Shown: positions 1 to 8,810 of the stretch, piece by piece
Layout of the letters: each line of letters starts with the position of its first letter
Numbering within the stretch: the first letter of the stretch is position 1
Assembly (NCBI GenBank): GCA_947243795.1
Contig: OX365936.1
Span: forward strand, 186,001-250,000
Length of the DNA: 64,000 nucleotides
Direction: 5' to 3'
From: Saccharomyces uvarum
Taxonomy: Eukaryota; Ascomycota; Saccharomycetes; Saccharomycetales; Saccharomycetaceae
Position numbers and translations under genes: made by a program
The notes under the pieces: generated by a model
What the model saw: the letters and a program-made list of their open reading frames with translations, nothing else
The model's database searches: none
What the model was told of the DNA's origin: nothing

Positions 1-51
1 CAATATATATGTTTTGCCCAAGAAAAAAATAGAAAAAATTACAACTCCATT

Positions 52-1179
52 TCAATAACGTCCGTTTCTTTGTCCTTTATTGAACGAAGGCCCGTTCTTT
101 TTATTCTTGGGTCCTCTCGGAAAATCTTGTCTGTTATAGTTGGAATGGCTTGGGTACTCGTTCATCCTGTTGTTTTGAGGGTTTCTGGGGAAATTTAAGG
201 GATGCGTATGCACATTTTTCTTTTTCGTTACGTTGTAGTTGTGTGGACTAAACGGTGTCTTCTTCCTCTTGTTATTATTGTTATCGTTATAGCTACTATT
301 GTTGTTGTTATTATTATAACTGTTATTTTTGTTACCATTATTGTTATTATTTCTTGATGATTGAGCTCTGTTCTTCCATTTCATTTTATCTCTATAATTC
401 CTAGAACCTGGGTAGTCATATGCATCGTCGTTATACTCATAGTCATAGAAATTGAATTGCTGGTCGTTGTCCTCATGTTCCACCATCTGTCTTTCAGAGA
501 CTTCTCTCTTATGGTTCTTCACTTGGTTGAAATAGTGCTGTTTGAGCTCGATGGCTAGATTATCACCGCAAAACGCACTTCCATCAGTGTTCGGCACTCT
601 AGACGATCTTCTTTCTGCACAATCATCTCCGAAATGGCCATTAACCCCACAATTATAACAGAAGATGGTTTCAAAGTCAAGCTCATCATTGCTGATTTCC
701 TTAGTTTTCAACAAGTAAGACCTCCAAATGCTGGGACATCTCTCCCTTGAATGTCTTTTGCTATTACATAGTGTGCAAAACACTTTTTTCCATTTCTGCG
801 GACACTGTGATTTGTAATGGCCATTCGCATTACAATTTGAGCAACTAATAGCCTTGGGACAATGCTGTGAATAATGGTCATCCATAGACCCACAGTACGT
901 ACATATGACGTGAGGGCAGTTTCTTTTCAAATGGCCCCTTTGCGAACAGTTATTACATTTTGGTTCTGCTTCCATTATCGCACCATCGGCATCGTAGTCC
1001 GTTACTCCAAAGTACCGTCCTTGGCCCCGCAGTGTTCTTAGTTCCTCGGGGTTTGCATCCACATCCTCTATGGATGGAGCCAACAATTTACTAGATGACG
1101 GATCGCTCGTTTTTGGGGTTGTATCTTTCACATACGGCAAAGTGTCCATACTTTCCACCTCGGACAACAACATCGACAT
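52..1179 (-). CDS. AIR1: Air1, zinc-knuckle RNA-binding subunit of TRAMP
   Basis: The 375-residue product has five CCHC zinc knuckles (about residues 75-88, 93-107, 113-126, 135-148 and 174-187), the hallmark of Air1/Air2. In the family these proteins are RNA-binding subunits of the nuclear TRAMP polyadenylation complex (with Trf4/5 and Mtr4), which marks aberrant RNAs for the exosome. The N-terminal block just before the knuckles matches the Air1 sequence I remember. The C-terminal third is basic and low complexity, with an Asn-rich stretch at about 276-303 that makes the protein longer than the 360-residue S. cerevisiae Air1. The start is an ATG; a second ATG two codons on (M3) is an alternative. 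Transcribed divergently from THS1. Confidence 0.95.
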   Translation of the reverse strand: MSMLLSEVESMDTLPYVKDTTPKTSDPSSSKLLAPSIEDVDANPEELRTLRGQGRYFGVTDYDADGAIMEAEPKCNNCSQRGHLKRNCPHVICTYCGSMDDHYSQHCPKAISCSNCNANGHYKSQCPQKWKKVFCTLCNSKRHSRERCPSIWRSYLLKTKEISNDELDFETIFCYNCGVNGHFGDDCAERRSSRVPNTDGSAFCGDNLAIELKQHYFNQVKNHKREVSERQMVEHEDNDQQFNFYDYEYNDDAYDYPGSRNYRDKMKWKNRAQSSRNNNNNGNKNNSYNNNNNNSSYNDNNNNKRKKTPFSPHNYNVTKKKNVHTHPLNFPRNPQNNRMNEYPSHSNYNRQDFPRGPKNKKNGPSFNKGQRNGRY

Positions 1180-1665
1180 GTTAGCTTGACTCAGGAATGT
1201 TTACCTCTGCTTTCTTTGCCTAAAAATATGCAAGTTTTCCCTCATCGCATCGCTTATTATACAATTTTTCATTTTTTTTTTTCACTCAAACAAGAGACTA
1301 AAAAGCCAGATAAGACGCCAAATCGCAAACAAGAGACAGGACAAAAAGCAAATGGTCTCCGAATTCGTACCGAAAGCATCGCATCCATACCTTCGAGATG
1401 TCACCTACATATATTCCATTATATACCTGGACATATTCACCTTCTTGACCGCTCAACAGGCTCTTATCGCGAGAACGTACCAATCATCTCCCACGAAGAC
1501 TCTTTATGTAAGAAAATTTTCGAGGTTTTTTCATTTCGAAAAAAAAATTACACTAGCGATGGCAACAAAAGAACGATACGTTGTATATTTGTTGATGTGT
1601 CATCTTAAGGCCAATATTTAAGATTAAGCTAGAGCCATCAGCAGGACAAGAATAAAAAAACAGAC
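1180..1665. promoter_or_regulatory. AIR1-THS1 divergent promoter region
   Basis: A 486-bp gap between two divergent starts. It holds a T tract near 1269-1281 and an A tract near 1541, typical of nucleosome-depleted yeast promoters. A perfect Gcn4-type TGACTCA lies at 1187-1193, only 7 bp from the AIR1 start and about 470 bp from THS1. Open frames across the gap are short and not conserved-looking; I call none a gene. Confidence 0.6.
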
Positions 1666-3870
1666 ATGAGCGCTAACGAAGCAGGTGTCGCTGAGCAAGT
1701 CAAGAACTTGTCCGTTAGGGATAACGGTGATGCAGCAGCAAAGGCAGGCAAGAAGGATAACAAAAAGTCCAAGCAACAATCCCTGTACTTGGACCCTCAA
1801 CCAGTCTTTATTGAAGAAAGACTTGAAATGTTCGACAGATTGCAAAAGGAATACAACGATAAAGTTGCCAGTTTGCCTCGCGTTCCATTGAAGATCGTCT
1901 TAAAGGACGGTGCTATTAAGGAAGCCACCTCTTGGGAAACTACTCCAATGGATATTGCTAAGGGAATCTCCAAATCTTTGGGTGATAGATTATGTATCGC
2001 AAAGGTCAATGGCCAACTATGGGATTTGGATAGACCATTTGAAGGCGAAGCCAACGAAGAAATCAAATTGGAACTATTAGATTTCGAATCTGAAGAAGGT
2101 AAAAAGGTCTTCTGGCATTCATCTGCCCACGTCTTGGGTGAATCTTGTGAATGCCATCTAGGTGCCCACATCTGTTTGGGTCCTCCAACTGATGACGGGT
2201 TCTTTTACGAAATGGCAGTCAGAGATAGTATGAAAGATATCTCTGAATCTCCAGAAAAAACCGTCTCTCAGGCAGATTTCCCAGGTTTAGAGGGTGTTGC
2301 TAAAAACGTCATCAAGCAAAAGCAAAAATTCGAAAGACTGGTCATGACCAAGGAAGACCTTTTGAAAATGTTCCACTACTCTAAATATAAAACTTATTTA
2401 GTCCAAACCAAAATTCCAGATGGTGGCGCCACCACCGTTTACCGTTGTGGTACACTGATCGATTTATGTGTCGGTCCTCATATCCCTCATACTGGTCGTA
2501 TCAAGGCTTTCAAATTACTAAAGAATTCTTCTTGTTACTTCTTGGGTGAAGCCACAAATGACTCTTTGCAAAGAGTTTACGGTATCTCCTTCCCAGACAA
2601 AAAACTGATGGATGCTCATTTGAAGTTCTTGGCTGAAGCATCTATGAGAGATCACAGAAAGATTGGTAGGGAACAAGAATTATTCTTATTCAATGAAATG
2701 TCTCCAGGTTCTTGTTTCTGGTTACCTCACGGTACTAGAATTTACAACACTTTGGTTGATTTGATGAGATCTGAATACCGTAAGAGAGGCTATGAGGAAG
2801 TCATCACACCTAACATGTACAATTCCAAGTTGTGGGAAACTTCTGGTCACTGGGGTAATTACAAAGAAAACATGTTTACTTTTGATGTAGAAAAGGAATC
2901 CTTCGGTTTGAAGCCAATGAACTGTCCAGGTCATTGTTTGATGTTCAAGTCTAGAGAACGTTCCTATAGAGAATTGCCATGGAGGGTTGCTGATTTCGGT
3001 GTTATTCACAGAAACGAATTCTCAGGTGCCTTGTCTGGTTTGACTCGTGTGAGAAGATTCCAACAAGATGACGCTCATATCTTCTGTACTGAAAGTCAAA
3101 TCGAAACCGAAATTGAAAACATATTCAAGTTCTTGGAATATGTCTACGGTGTCTTTGGATTTGAATTCAAGATGGAATTATCTACCAGGCCAGAAAAGTA
3201 TGTTGGTAAAATCGAAACCTGGGATGCTGCCGAAAGTAAATTAGAATCTGCCTTGAGAAAATGGGGTGGTAACTGGGAAATCAATGAAGGTGATGGTGCT
3301 TTCTACGGTCCAAAGATTGACATTATGATTTCTGATGCTTTAAGAAGATGGCATCAATGTGCCACTATCCAATTAGATTTCCAATTGCCAAACAGATTCG
3401 AATTGGAATTCAAATCTAAGGATCAAGATAGTGACAGTTACGAAAGACCAGTTATGATTCATCGTGCCATTTTGGGTTCCGTTGAAAGAATGACTGCCAT
3501 TTTGATCGAACATTTTGCTGGTAAGTGGCCATTCTGGTTATCTCCACGTCAAGTTTTGGTGGTCCCAGTTGGTGTTAAGTACCAGGAATACGCTGAAGAT
3601 GTCCGTAACAAATTACACGACGCAGGCTTCTATGCTGATGTCGACTTGACCGGTAACACTCTACAAAAGAAGGTCAGAAACGGGCAAATGCTAAAATACA
3701 ATTTCATTTTCATTGTTGGTGAACAAGAGATGAACGAAAAATCTGTTAACATTAGAAACAGAGATGTTATGGAACAACAAGGTAAGAATGCCACTGTTAC
3801 TGTCGAAGAGGTCTTGGCACAGTTGAAGAGCTTGAAAGATGAAAAGAGAGGAGACAATGTCTTAGCTTAA
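1666..3870 (+). CDS. THS1: Cytosolic threonyl-tRNA synthetase
   Basis: The 734-residue protein has the length and order of eukaryotic cytosolic ThrRS: a charged N-terminal extension, a TGS domain (about 70-140), the second additional/editing domain starting with the HSSAH zinc/editing motif (151-155), a class II catalytic core with motif 2 (around the RNEFSG and [11 protein letters not shown] blocks) and motif 3 ([13 protein letters not shown]), and a C-terminal anticodon-binding domain (about 625-725). It charges tRNA-Thr with threonine in the cytosol. The start is the first ATG in an A-rich context. Codon use is strongly biased, as in highly expressed yeast genes. Confidence 0.98.
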   Translation: MSANEAGVAEQVKNLSVRDNGDAAAKAGKKDNKKSKQQSLYLDPQPVFIEERLEMFDRLQKEYNDKVASLPRVPLKIVLKDGAIKEATSWETTPMDIAKGISKSLGDRLCIAKVNGQLWDLDRPFEGEANEEIKLELLDFESEEGKKVFWHSSAHVLGESCECHLGAHICLGPPTDDGFFYEMAVRDSMKDISESPEKTVSQADFPGLEGVAKNVIKQKQKFERLVMTKEDLLKMFHYSKYKTYLVQTKIPDGGATTVYRCGTLIDLCVGPHIPHTGRIKAFKLLKNSSCYFLGEATNDSLQRVYGISFPDKKLMDAHLKFLAEASMRDHRKIGREQELFLFNEMSPGSCFWLPHGTRIYNTLVDLMRSEYRKRGYEEVITPNMYNSKLWETSGHWGNYKENMFTFDVEKESFGLKPMNCPGHCLMFKSRERSYRELPWRVADFGVIHRNEFSGALSGLTRVRRFQQDDAHIFCTESQIETEIENIFKFLEYVYGVFGFEFKMELSTRPEKYVGKIETWDAAESKLESALRKWGGNWEINEGDGAFYGPKIDIMISDALRRWHQCATIQLDFQLPNRFELEFKSKDQDSDSYERPVMIHRAILGSVERMTAILIEHFAGKWPFWLSPRQVLVVPVGVKYQEYAEDVRNKLHDAGFYADVDLTGNTLQKKVRNGQMLKYNFIFIVGEQEMNEKSVNIRNRDVMEQQGKNATVTVEEVLAQLKSLKDEKRGDNVLA

Positions 3871-4183
3871 TGGAATTTTATATAGTTAGATTTAACTTAT
3901 TTAATTTATGTTTTGTAAAGAATATATGAGTATGATACAAGAATGCTTTTTCCCTTTACTGTTTTGATGTCTTTTCATTGTAAACAATGTGCGCGAAAAC
4001 GACAACAGAAAAAAGGGTTTCCTATGTAAACGGTTTTTTACTAGCAATATATGAATGTATTACTTAGAAAAACAACTTTAGAGATACCCCACAATAACTT
4101 TGCATAGATATATGTATATATGGTGTGCTGCTGAAAAGTTACTCGAAACAGGTTATGTGTTGTTGTCGTATGACGGAACGATT
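3871..4183. other. Convergent 3' region of THS1 and RCI37 with an ARS consensus match
   Basis: A 313-bp AT-rich gap between two converging genes. It contains an 11/11 match to the ARS consensus (WTTTAYRTTTW) at 3904-3914 on the plus strand, and a tight palindrome (CATTGT-AA-ACAATG) at about 3978-3991. I recall an origin (ARS913) mapped just downstream of THS1 in S. cerevisiae, so a replication origin here is plausible. Chance matches of this motif are expected at a few per window, so the match alone is weak. No gene is seen. Confidence 0.35.
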
Positions 4184-5122
4184 TCAGCGATTTTTTCCGC
4201 TTGGCAGCAGACGTTCATCAGAAGAAGGTTTTCCGATGTCATTACTGTCATCGGAGAATCCGGAGCTAAAAAAACCGGATTCATCCTCTTTTTGAGCACC
4301 AGGTGCCTGGAGTTGATCTTTATTCAAGCTCCTTACACTTTCCCAAGATGAACGTGAGCCGTCTTCGCCGTTCCTCACTTTCTCCCAGGAAGACAACGAA
4401 TCGTTATCGTCCTTCCCCCAATCATTTTTGCCTAAAGATCTTTTGCCTTTGTTACGGTACAGCCCTATAGGATCTCTTTGGTTCAGAAAGGACGAACCCT
4501 CGAAGACGCCCGACTTTATTAATTGATCTAGTTTAACTTTCGGATCGGGCAGTCTTCTCTCTGGGTTTTGGTACGTTATGTAAAAGTACATTGACCATTT
4601 GGAAGGAGGACCCAAATTTAAAAGCCGCATCATGTCGTACTGTCTTTGGTTTCTTGAAACTTCCTGCGTTTGGTCGGGCTGAGCGGCTTCGAAATCGTTA
4701 TCGCCATAATTGTTGGCATAACTGTCCTTAAGGGCACCGGTCGGGTCTCGTTCGTTCAGTTTCCGTTTATACATGGACCGACCAGCGATATTTGTAGCAA
4801 AAAACAGGGCCATCACCCCCAGCACGAAATTTCTGGGAACTCTGACGCCTTTAATTGCATTGGTCTTGTAGTAGCGATACGCAAATGGCGTGAAGAAAAC
4901 AGAGGAGAAGCCGAGCCAGCCACCCCACATCTGGGCCTTAGCAATGGACCTGTACGCCTTCGAAAGCTCCAGTCTATCTCTTGCGTCTAGCAGTTCGTCC
5001 TTTTCGTGGAACTCGATGGCCTTTTCGTAGGCCTTCTTGAACCAAGGCCTCTTCATGAAGGGCAACTCCTTTTCGATTTCCTGCCCGCTATGAGCGTTTT
5101 GTGATTCTTCCTGTTCCAGCAT
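4184..5122 (-). CDS. RCI37: Rci37-like mitochondrial membrane protein (YIL077C)
   Basis: A 312-residue protein read from the ATG at 5122; the frame is open two codons further but has only a GTG there. Two hydrophobic segments (about residues 66-84 and 97-115) follow a basic, helical N-terminal region; the C-terminal half is hydrophilic and rich in Ser, Asp and Lys. The S. cerevisiae positional equivalent, YIL077C (about 320 aa), is a mitochondrial protein that associates with respiratory chain complexes. Identification rests mainly on position between THS1 and SEC28 plus length. A TATA-like sequence (about 5238) and a Pdr1/3-type element (5271-5280) lie upstream. Confidence 0.85.
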   Translation of the reverse strand: MLEQEESQNAHSGQEIEKELPFMKRPWFKKAYEKAIEFHEKDELLDARDRLELSKAYRSIAKAQMWGGWLGFSSVFFTPFAYRYYKTNAIKGVRVPRNFVLGVMALFFATNIAGRSMYKRKLNERDPTGALKDSYANNYGDNDFEAAQPDQTQEVSRNQRQYDMMRLLNLGPPSKWSMYFYITYQNPERRLPDPKVKLDQLIKSGVFEGSSFLNQRDPIGLYRNKGKRSLGKNDWGKDDNDSLSSWEKVRNGEDGSRSSWESVRSLNKDQLQAPGAQKEDESGFFSSGFSDDSNDIGKPSSDERLLPSGKNR

Positions 5123-5270
5123 AGTCACTTCCTTCCTGTGTTAGCCGTTTTCCAGTAATAGCACGAGACTAGGAAACAATAGAAATAGCTTGAAGTACCA
5201 TTGTATTAGTGCATCATCCGTTTTGTTACGGTGGCCTGTATATAAGACTTTCACCCTTCCTGCGATGCGA

Positions 5271-5280
5271 TTCCGCGGAA
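5271..5280. promoter_or_regulatory. PDRE-like Pdr1/Pdr3 site (TTCCGCGGAA)
   Basis: A perfect 10-bp palindrome containing TCCGCGGA, the pleiotropic drug response element, about 150 bp upstream of the RCI37 start. The same 10-mer recurs at 38226-38235. Function is inferred from the motif only. Confidence 0.35.
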
Positions 5281-5358
5281 ATAAGGGCCCTGCCTAAAGT
5301 AGAAAACGCATATAGGACGGAAATAATGAGCCGCAGAACCGTACCATCATAACAATAT

Positions 5359-5456
5359 ATTCTTCGACTGTAATTTCTCAAAGAGCATGAGGAGACCTTG
5401 AAGGAACAGATCTGTTTTTCTATTGCACTCTGCTACAGCTGGTATGAGAGGGTTTG
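5359..5456 (-). repeat. 98-bp copy of an internal SPO22 coding segment
   Basis: This stretch aligns without gaps to 15045-15142 inside SPO22 (Spo22 residues of about codon 557-589 in the spliced numbering), with 89 of 98 bases identical by hand count and in the same orientation. Similarity stops sharply on both sides. In the SPO22 frame the copy is still free of stops but carries several amino-acid changes. It lies between the RCI37 promoter and the broken dehydrogenase gene, with no other part of SPO22 visible, so it looks like a captured gene fragment rather than a functional gene. Confidence 0.85.
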
Positions 5457-5562
5457 AAAACGGTTTCGAAGTCGAGACAAGACTATGCTCTTATTTTTTT
5501 GCTGATCTTAAAAATACTTAAGTAATTTTCATACTATATATAGACGAGTGAGGAGGTTTGTT

Positions 5563-6248
5563 TTACAAACTTTGAATAAAACTTTCAACTGGTTCATTAC
5601 CGTTGATCAAAGGTATAGTCTTCCCCACAGTCACATCTGGATGTAACAAAGTTTGTGTGATAAAAGAAGCCACATCATCGTTGTTAATAGAGTAAAGACC
5701 AGAGGCCTTTTCATCTAATTTGTCCAAGGGTTGGAACAAGCCTGTGCCTTCGTTTGACTCTAGCGTGCCTGGCTGCAAGATAGTGTAATCCAACTTGGAA
5801 CTTCTTATTTCACGATCGGCCGATCTCCTTGCGATGTAATACTCACGCAAACCCTCCAAATTCCACCAAAAATCTCTATCCTCTGCTCTGAGAGCTGAAA
5901 CAACAACAAATCTCTTGACGCCCGCATTTTCACACGCTTCAACGACCTTGATACAACCATCTAGGTTTACAGTGAAGATTCTGCCAATACCATCATAACC
6001 TGCGCCTGCACTAAAGACCACGGCGTCGTAACCTTTGATGGCGTCAACAATCTCACTAGCGGAGGAATTTTCTATATCTGTCAAGGTCGCATCAACACTC
6101 CCTTCGTTCTTGAAATAATCGACTTGTTCCTGCTTTCTGACAACCGCTAATGGTGTTGAAAAACTACTGCTGTTTTTCAACTGGTTCAACAGCAGTCGGC
6201 CAACTCTACCATTGGCACCAACGACTGCGACTTTTTTAGGGGGGACAT
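5563..6248 (-). pseudogene. Frameshifted YMR090W-like NAD(P)-binding dehydrogenase gene
   Basis: The reading frame from the TAA at 5563 runs open for over 220 codons and closely resembles S. cerevisiae Ymr090w (227 aa, an atypical short-chain dehydrogenase/NmrA-like fold): the VFSAGAG, GCIKVVEACE and KRFVVVSAL blocks and the REYYIA segment are recognisable. The expected start, ATG at 6248-6246 followed by codons for MSPLK, is out of frame with the rest: the A run at about 6232-6237 has six A where four would keep frame, so initiation there ends after about 20 codons. Total length (686 bp) is exactly two bases over the 684 bp of an intact gene. The open frame contains no in-frame ATG at all. 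It is a recent pseudogene, a sequence error, or a gene with an unusual start. I do not recall a copy at this locus in S. cerevisiae. Confidence 0.8.
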
Positions 6249-7586
6249 TTTACTAATTTGATTTGTTTATGAGCTTGGTTACCAATGAAACTTTGTTATT
6301 GCTCTATATTTCTTTTTCAGCAAGTGTGAACCATTTATAGGAAGTGTCACGGCGGACCCTTTATATATGTATCCACATCATCGATTGAGTCCCTACGTAA
6401 CAATGGGGTCCTCTCTTCATATGACAAAGCAACAAGACTTTTCGTCGCGAGGCTTAGTCATAAAACATAATAGCCAAGGATTTAGAGAGAGCTATGCCCG
6501 CCAAAATTATTAAGTCTTACTGATTACGAATAGCGACTGAGTTTTATTTGCTCTGCTCGTTTACCCCACTGTGGCTGACAGAGTTAGTCTCCCACAGGTG
6601 TATCGTAAGAATAATGCATGCCTTGTCCCTTAAAGAGGAAGGAAGAGCCGTTCCTCAAATATGTACACCTAATTCTTACAGAATTCTCAACTTTCCATAT
6701 GGTGAACACGCTAGGGCGCAACAGCGTTTAATACATTCAAGAGGTTTCCGCGTGGTAGATGTATATAGAGTAGAGAAACCTGGAATGTTCCTCTCAAATA
6801 GACGCACCTTTCAAGAGTGTTCTGAGAGCACTGGTCTCTAAATATCTCCCTGCCTTCATCAAGGTTACGAAGGAGATGTGGCATTAGCCTAGAAGGCCTA
6901 TTTATTTCCGGTCCTACCGGGAGCTGACCCAAATTAAAAGTTTGCATTCCTCGTGATGATTGTCATTGAATTCACTTGAAATCAGAAGATGCCATGGATG
7001 TAAAAGGAAGTGAAGGATATCCAAACGGACTCTTTAGGCGATGTGCTTACCGTTTGCTTGAGCAGCATGAATTTGTCATAGCCATCCTTTGCATCGTTTC
7101 TGATTTTGAATGGTATGGAGATTATGAATATTACCATCAAATCGTACTCCTCAGGCTTTAAATACCATGAAAAATATAGCAGCCATAAATTCAAGCCTTC
7201 ACTAATGGGTCAACATGTTGGCGGGAAGTTTGGTACAGCACGTAGTGAGGATCGCTGGTTCAGAGAGTATCGACATTGGTGCTTAGTGATCTTGCTCTTG
7301 ATAGTGTAATTAGTGCGGTCATGTTCTCTTCAATTGGGCGCTACCACACATTGAGACAATTTCTTCTTGCCGTTGTCTGTGAAATCAAGTGCTTTTCATT
7401 TAATCTTGTATGCCTTGCTCTATTCTATTTTTAATTTTTGAAGTGATCTTGTTATTTTTTTTTGTTCTTGGTTTTTTGTCAAGCGAAAACTCAAGTTAAT
7501 GCAGAAAACACGTCAAGGTATGCTTGGTCAGGCCATAGGCATATAGTTAAGGGCTCCGTGAAAAACACACAGACAAACAAGGGACC
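6249..7586. other. Unassigned 1.3-kb interval upstream of SEC28
   Basis: The first 150 bp look like the promoter of the broken dehydrogenase gene, with a TATA-like TTTATATATG near 6360. From about 6480 to 7450 I see only short open frames on both strands (the longest about 97 codons on plus at 6548-6841, 78 on minus at 6711-6947 and 70 on minus at 6982-7194). None matches a family I recognise, and none has the codon bias of the neighbours. No tRNA or LTR end was found. It could be decayed coding DNA. The last 150 bp (T-rich to 7470, then A-rich) should be the SEC28 promoter and leader. Confidence 0.4.
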
Positions 7587-8477
7587 ATGGATTACTTTAA
7601 CATCAAGCAGAATTACTACACGGGAAACTTCGTGCAATGCTTGCAAGAAATAGAGAAGTTCAACAAGGTCACAGACAACACTCTACTGTTCTACAAAGCC
7701 AAGACCCTTTTAGCGTTGAACCAATATCAATCACAGGATCATTCTTCTAAATTTGGTAAGGCCTTGGACGCGTACGTCAATTTTCTAGACACTAAAGACA
7801 TTACAGAATTAGAAGGTTTACTAAAGGATAAACAAAGCTCCCCCTATGAATTACACCTTTTGGCCAGCGCCCAAGCTATCTTGGGTAACTTGGATGAAAG
7901 TTTGGAGACCTGTGTCGAGGGTATCGATGGCGACGAGATGGAAGGAACCACGGAACTGTTGTTACTTGCCGTTGAGGTTGCTTTGTTAAACAATCAAGCC
8001 TCTACGGCTTCCATCATCTTTGATAATTATACTAATGCGATTGAAGATAGTATTACTGGGGACAATGAAATGATTTTAAACCTTGCCGAATCGTATATCA
8101 AATTTGGCACAAACAAAGAAACAGCGACTTCCAACTTCTACTACTATGAAGAGTTGTCTCAAACTTTCCCCACTTGGAAAACCCAGTTAGGGTTGCTAAA
8201 TTTACACTTACAACAACGAAACATAGCTGAAGCTCAAGGTATTGTTGAGTTATTACTTTCTGATTACTATAGCGTCGAGCAAAAGGAAAACGCTGCATTG
8301 TACAAACCTAACTTCCTGGCAAACCAAATTACGCTTGCCCTCATGCAAGGTGCTGATACTGAAGATTTAACAAATCGATTGGTAGACTTGGATCATGAGC
8401 ATGCATTCATTAAGCATCACCAAGAAATCGATGCGAAATTCGATGAATTAGTGGGAAAATATGACCTATCAAACTAA
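7587..8477 (+). CDS. SEC28: Epsilon-COP subunit of the COPI coatomer
   Basis: The product is 296 residues, the same length as S. cerevisiae Sec28. It is an all-helical, TPR-like protein beginning MDYFNIKQNYYTG, with the typical epsilon-COP helical repeats (for example ELHLLASAQAILGN and ENAALYKPNFLANQ). Epsilon-COP stabilises alpha-COP in the coatomer, which drives Golgi-to-ER retrograde vesicles. The ATG at 7587 has a purine-rich leader. It converges on RPN2 with a hairpin-forming inverted repeat between the two 3' ends. Confidence 0.96.
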   Translation: MDYFNIKQNYYTGNFVQCLQEIEKFNKVTDNTLLFYKAKTLLALNQYQSQDHSSKFGKALDAYVNFLDTKDITELEGLLKDKQSSPYELHLLASAQAILGNLDESLETCVEGIDGDEMEGTTELLLLAVEVALLNNQASTASIIFDNYTNAIEDSITGDNEMILNLAESYIKFGTNKETATSNFYYYEELSQTFPTWKTQLGLLNLHLQQRNIAEAQGIVELLLSDYYSVEQKENAALYKPNFLANQITLALMQGADTEDLTNRLVDLDHEHAFIKHHQEIDAKFDELVGKYDLSN

Positions 8478-8810
8478 TCTATATAATTTTTCACATCAAA
8501 CATAAAAGGTGAAAATATACTTTTGGACATGTATACGTGATAAATATCATATAATAAATTCGAAAAAAAAATGATGCTAAAATTTGAGTAATAATTGCAT
8601 CTAAATGGTCCCACTACTTTTATTTAATACTGTAAAAGTAGTGGCGTTATTTAGTACGTTAGTATCGTGGACAGAAGACACGCGGTTCAGGGAAATAAAT
8701 GGTTCAATAAATTTTTCTTTAAGTATATATACACTCTAGTATTTATTTTCTAATATTTTGAATAGGTTCTTTATTTTTTGTTTTTTTGGTTCATTTATGC
8801 ATCCTTGCAT
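8478..8810. other. Convergent 3' region of SEC28 and RPN2
   Basis: A 333-bp AT-rich gap. Besides the inverted repeat listed separately, it has a 10/11 ARS consensus match on the minus strand near 8498-8508 and long A/T stretches suited to poly(A)-site formation for both genes. No gene is seen. Confidence 0.5.
8611..8644. repeat. Perfect 12-bp inverted repeat between convergent genes
   Basis: The arm CCACTACTTTTA (8611-8622) is exactly complementary to 8633-8644, with a 10-nt spacer. Transcripts from either side could form a 12-bp hairpin in their 3' regions. Yeast Pol II does not use bacterial-type hairpin terminators, so a role in 3'-end formation or RNA stability is only a suggestion. Confidence 0.85.

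Noticed and set aside
1186-1608. 140-codon plus-strand frame between AIR1 and THS1
   Set aside because: It occupies the divergent promoter; the protein is low complexity with no recognisable domain.
4254-4283. Inverted repeat GAATCCGG/CCGGATTC in RCI37
   Set aside because: It lies in coding sequence for a repeated Ser-Gly-Phe motif, so protein repetition explains it.
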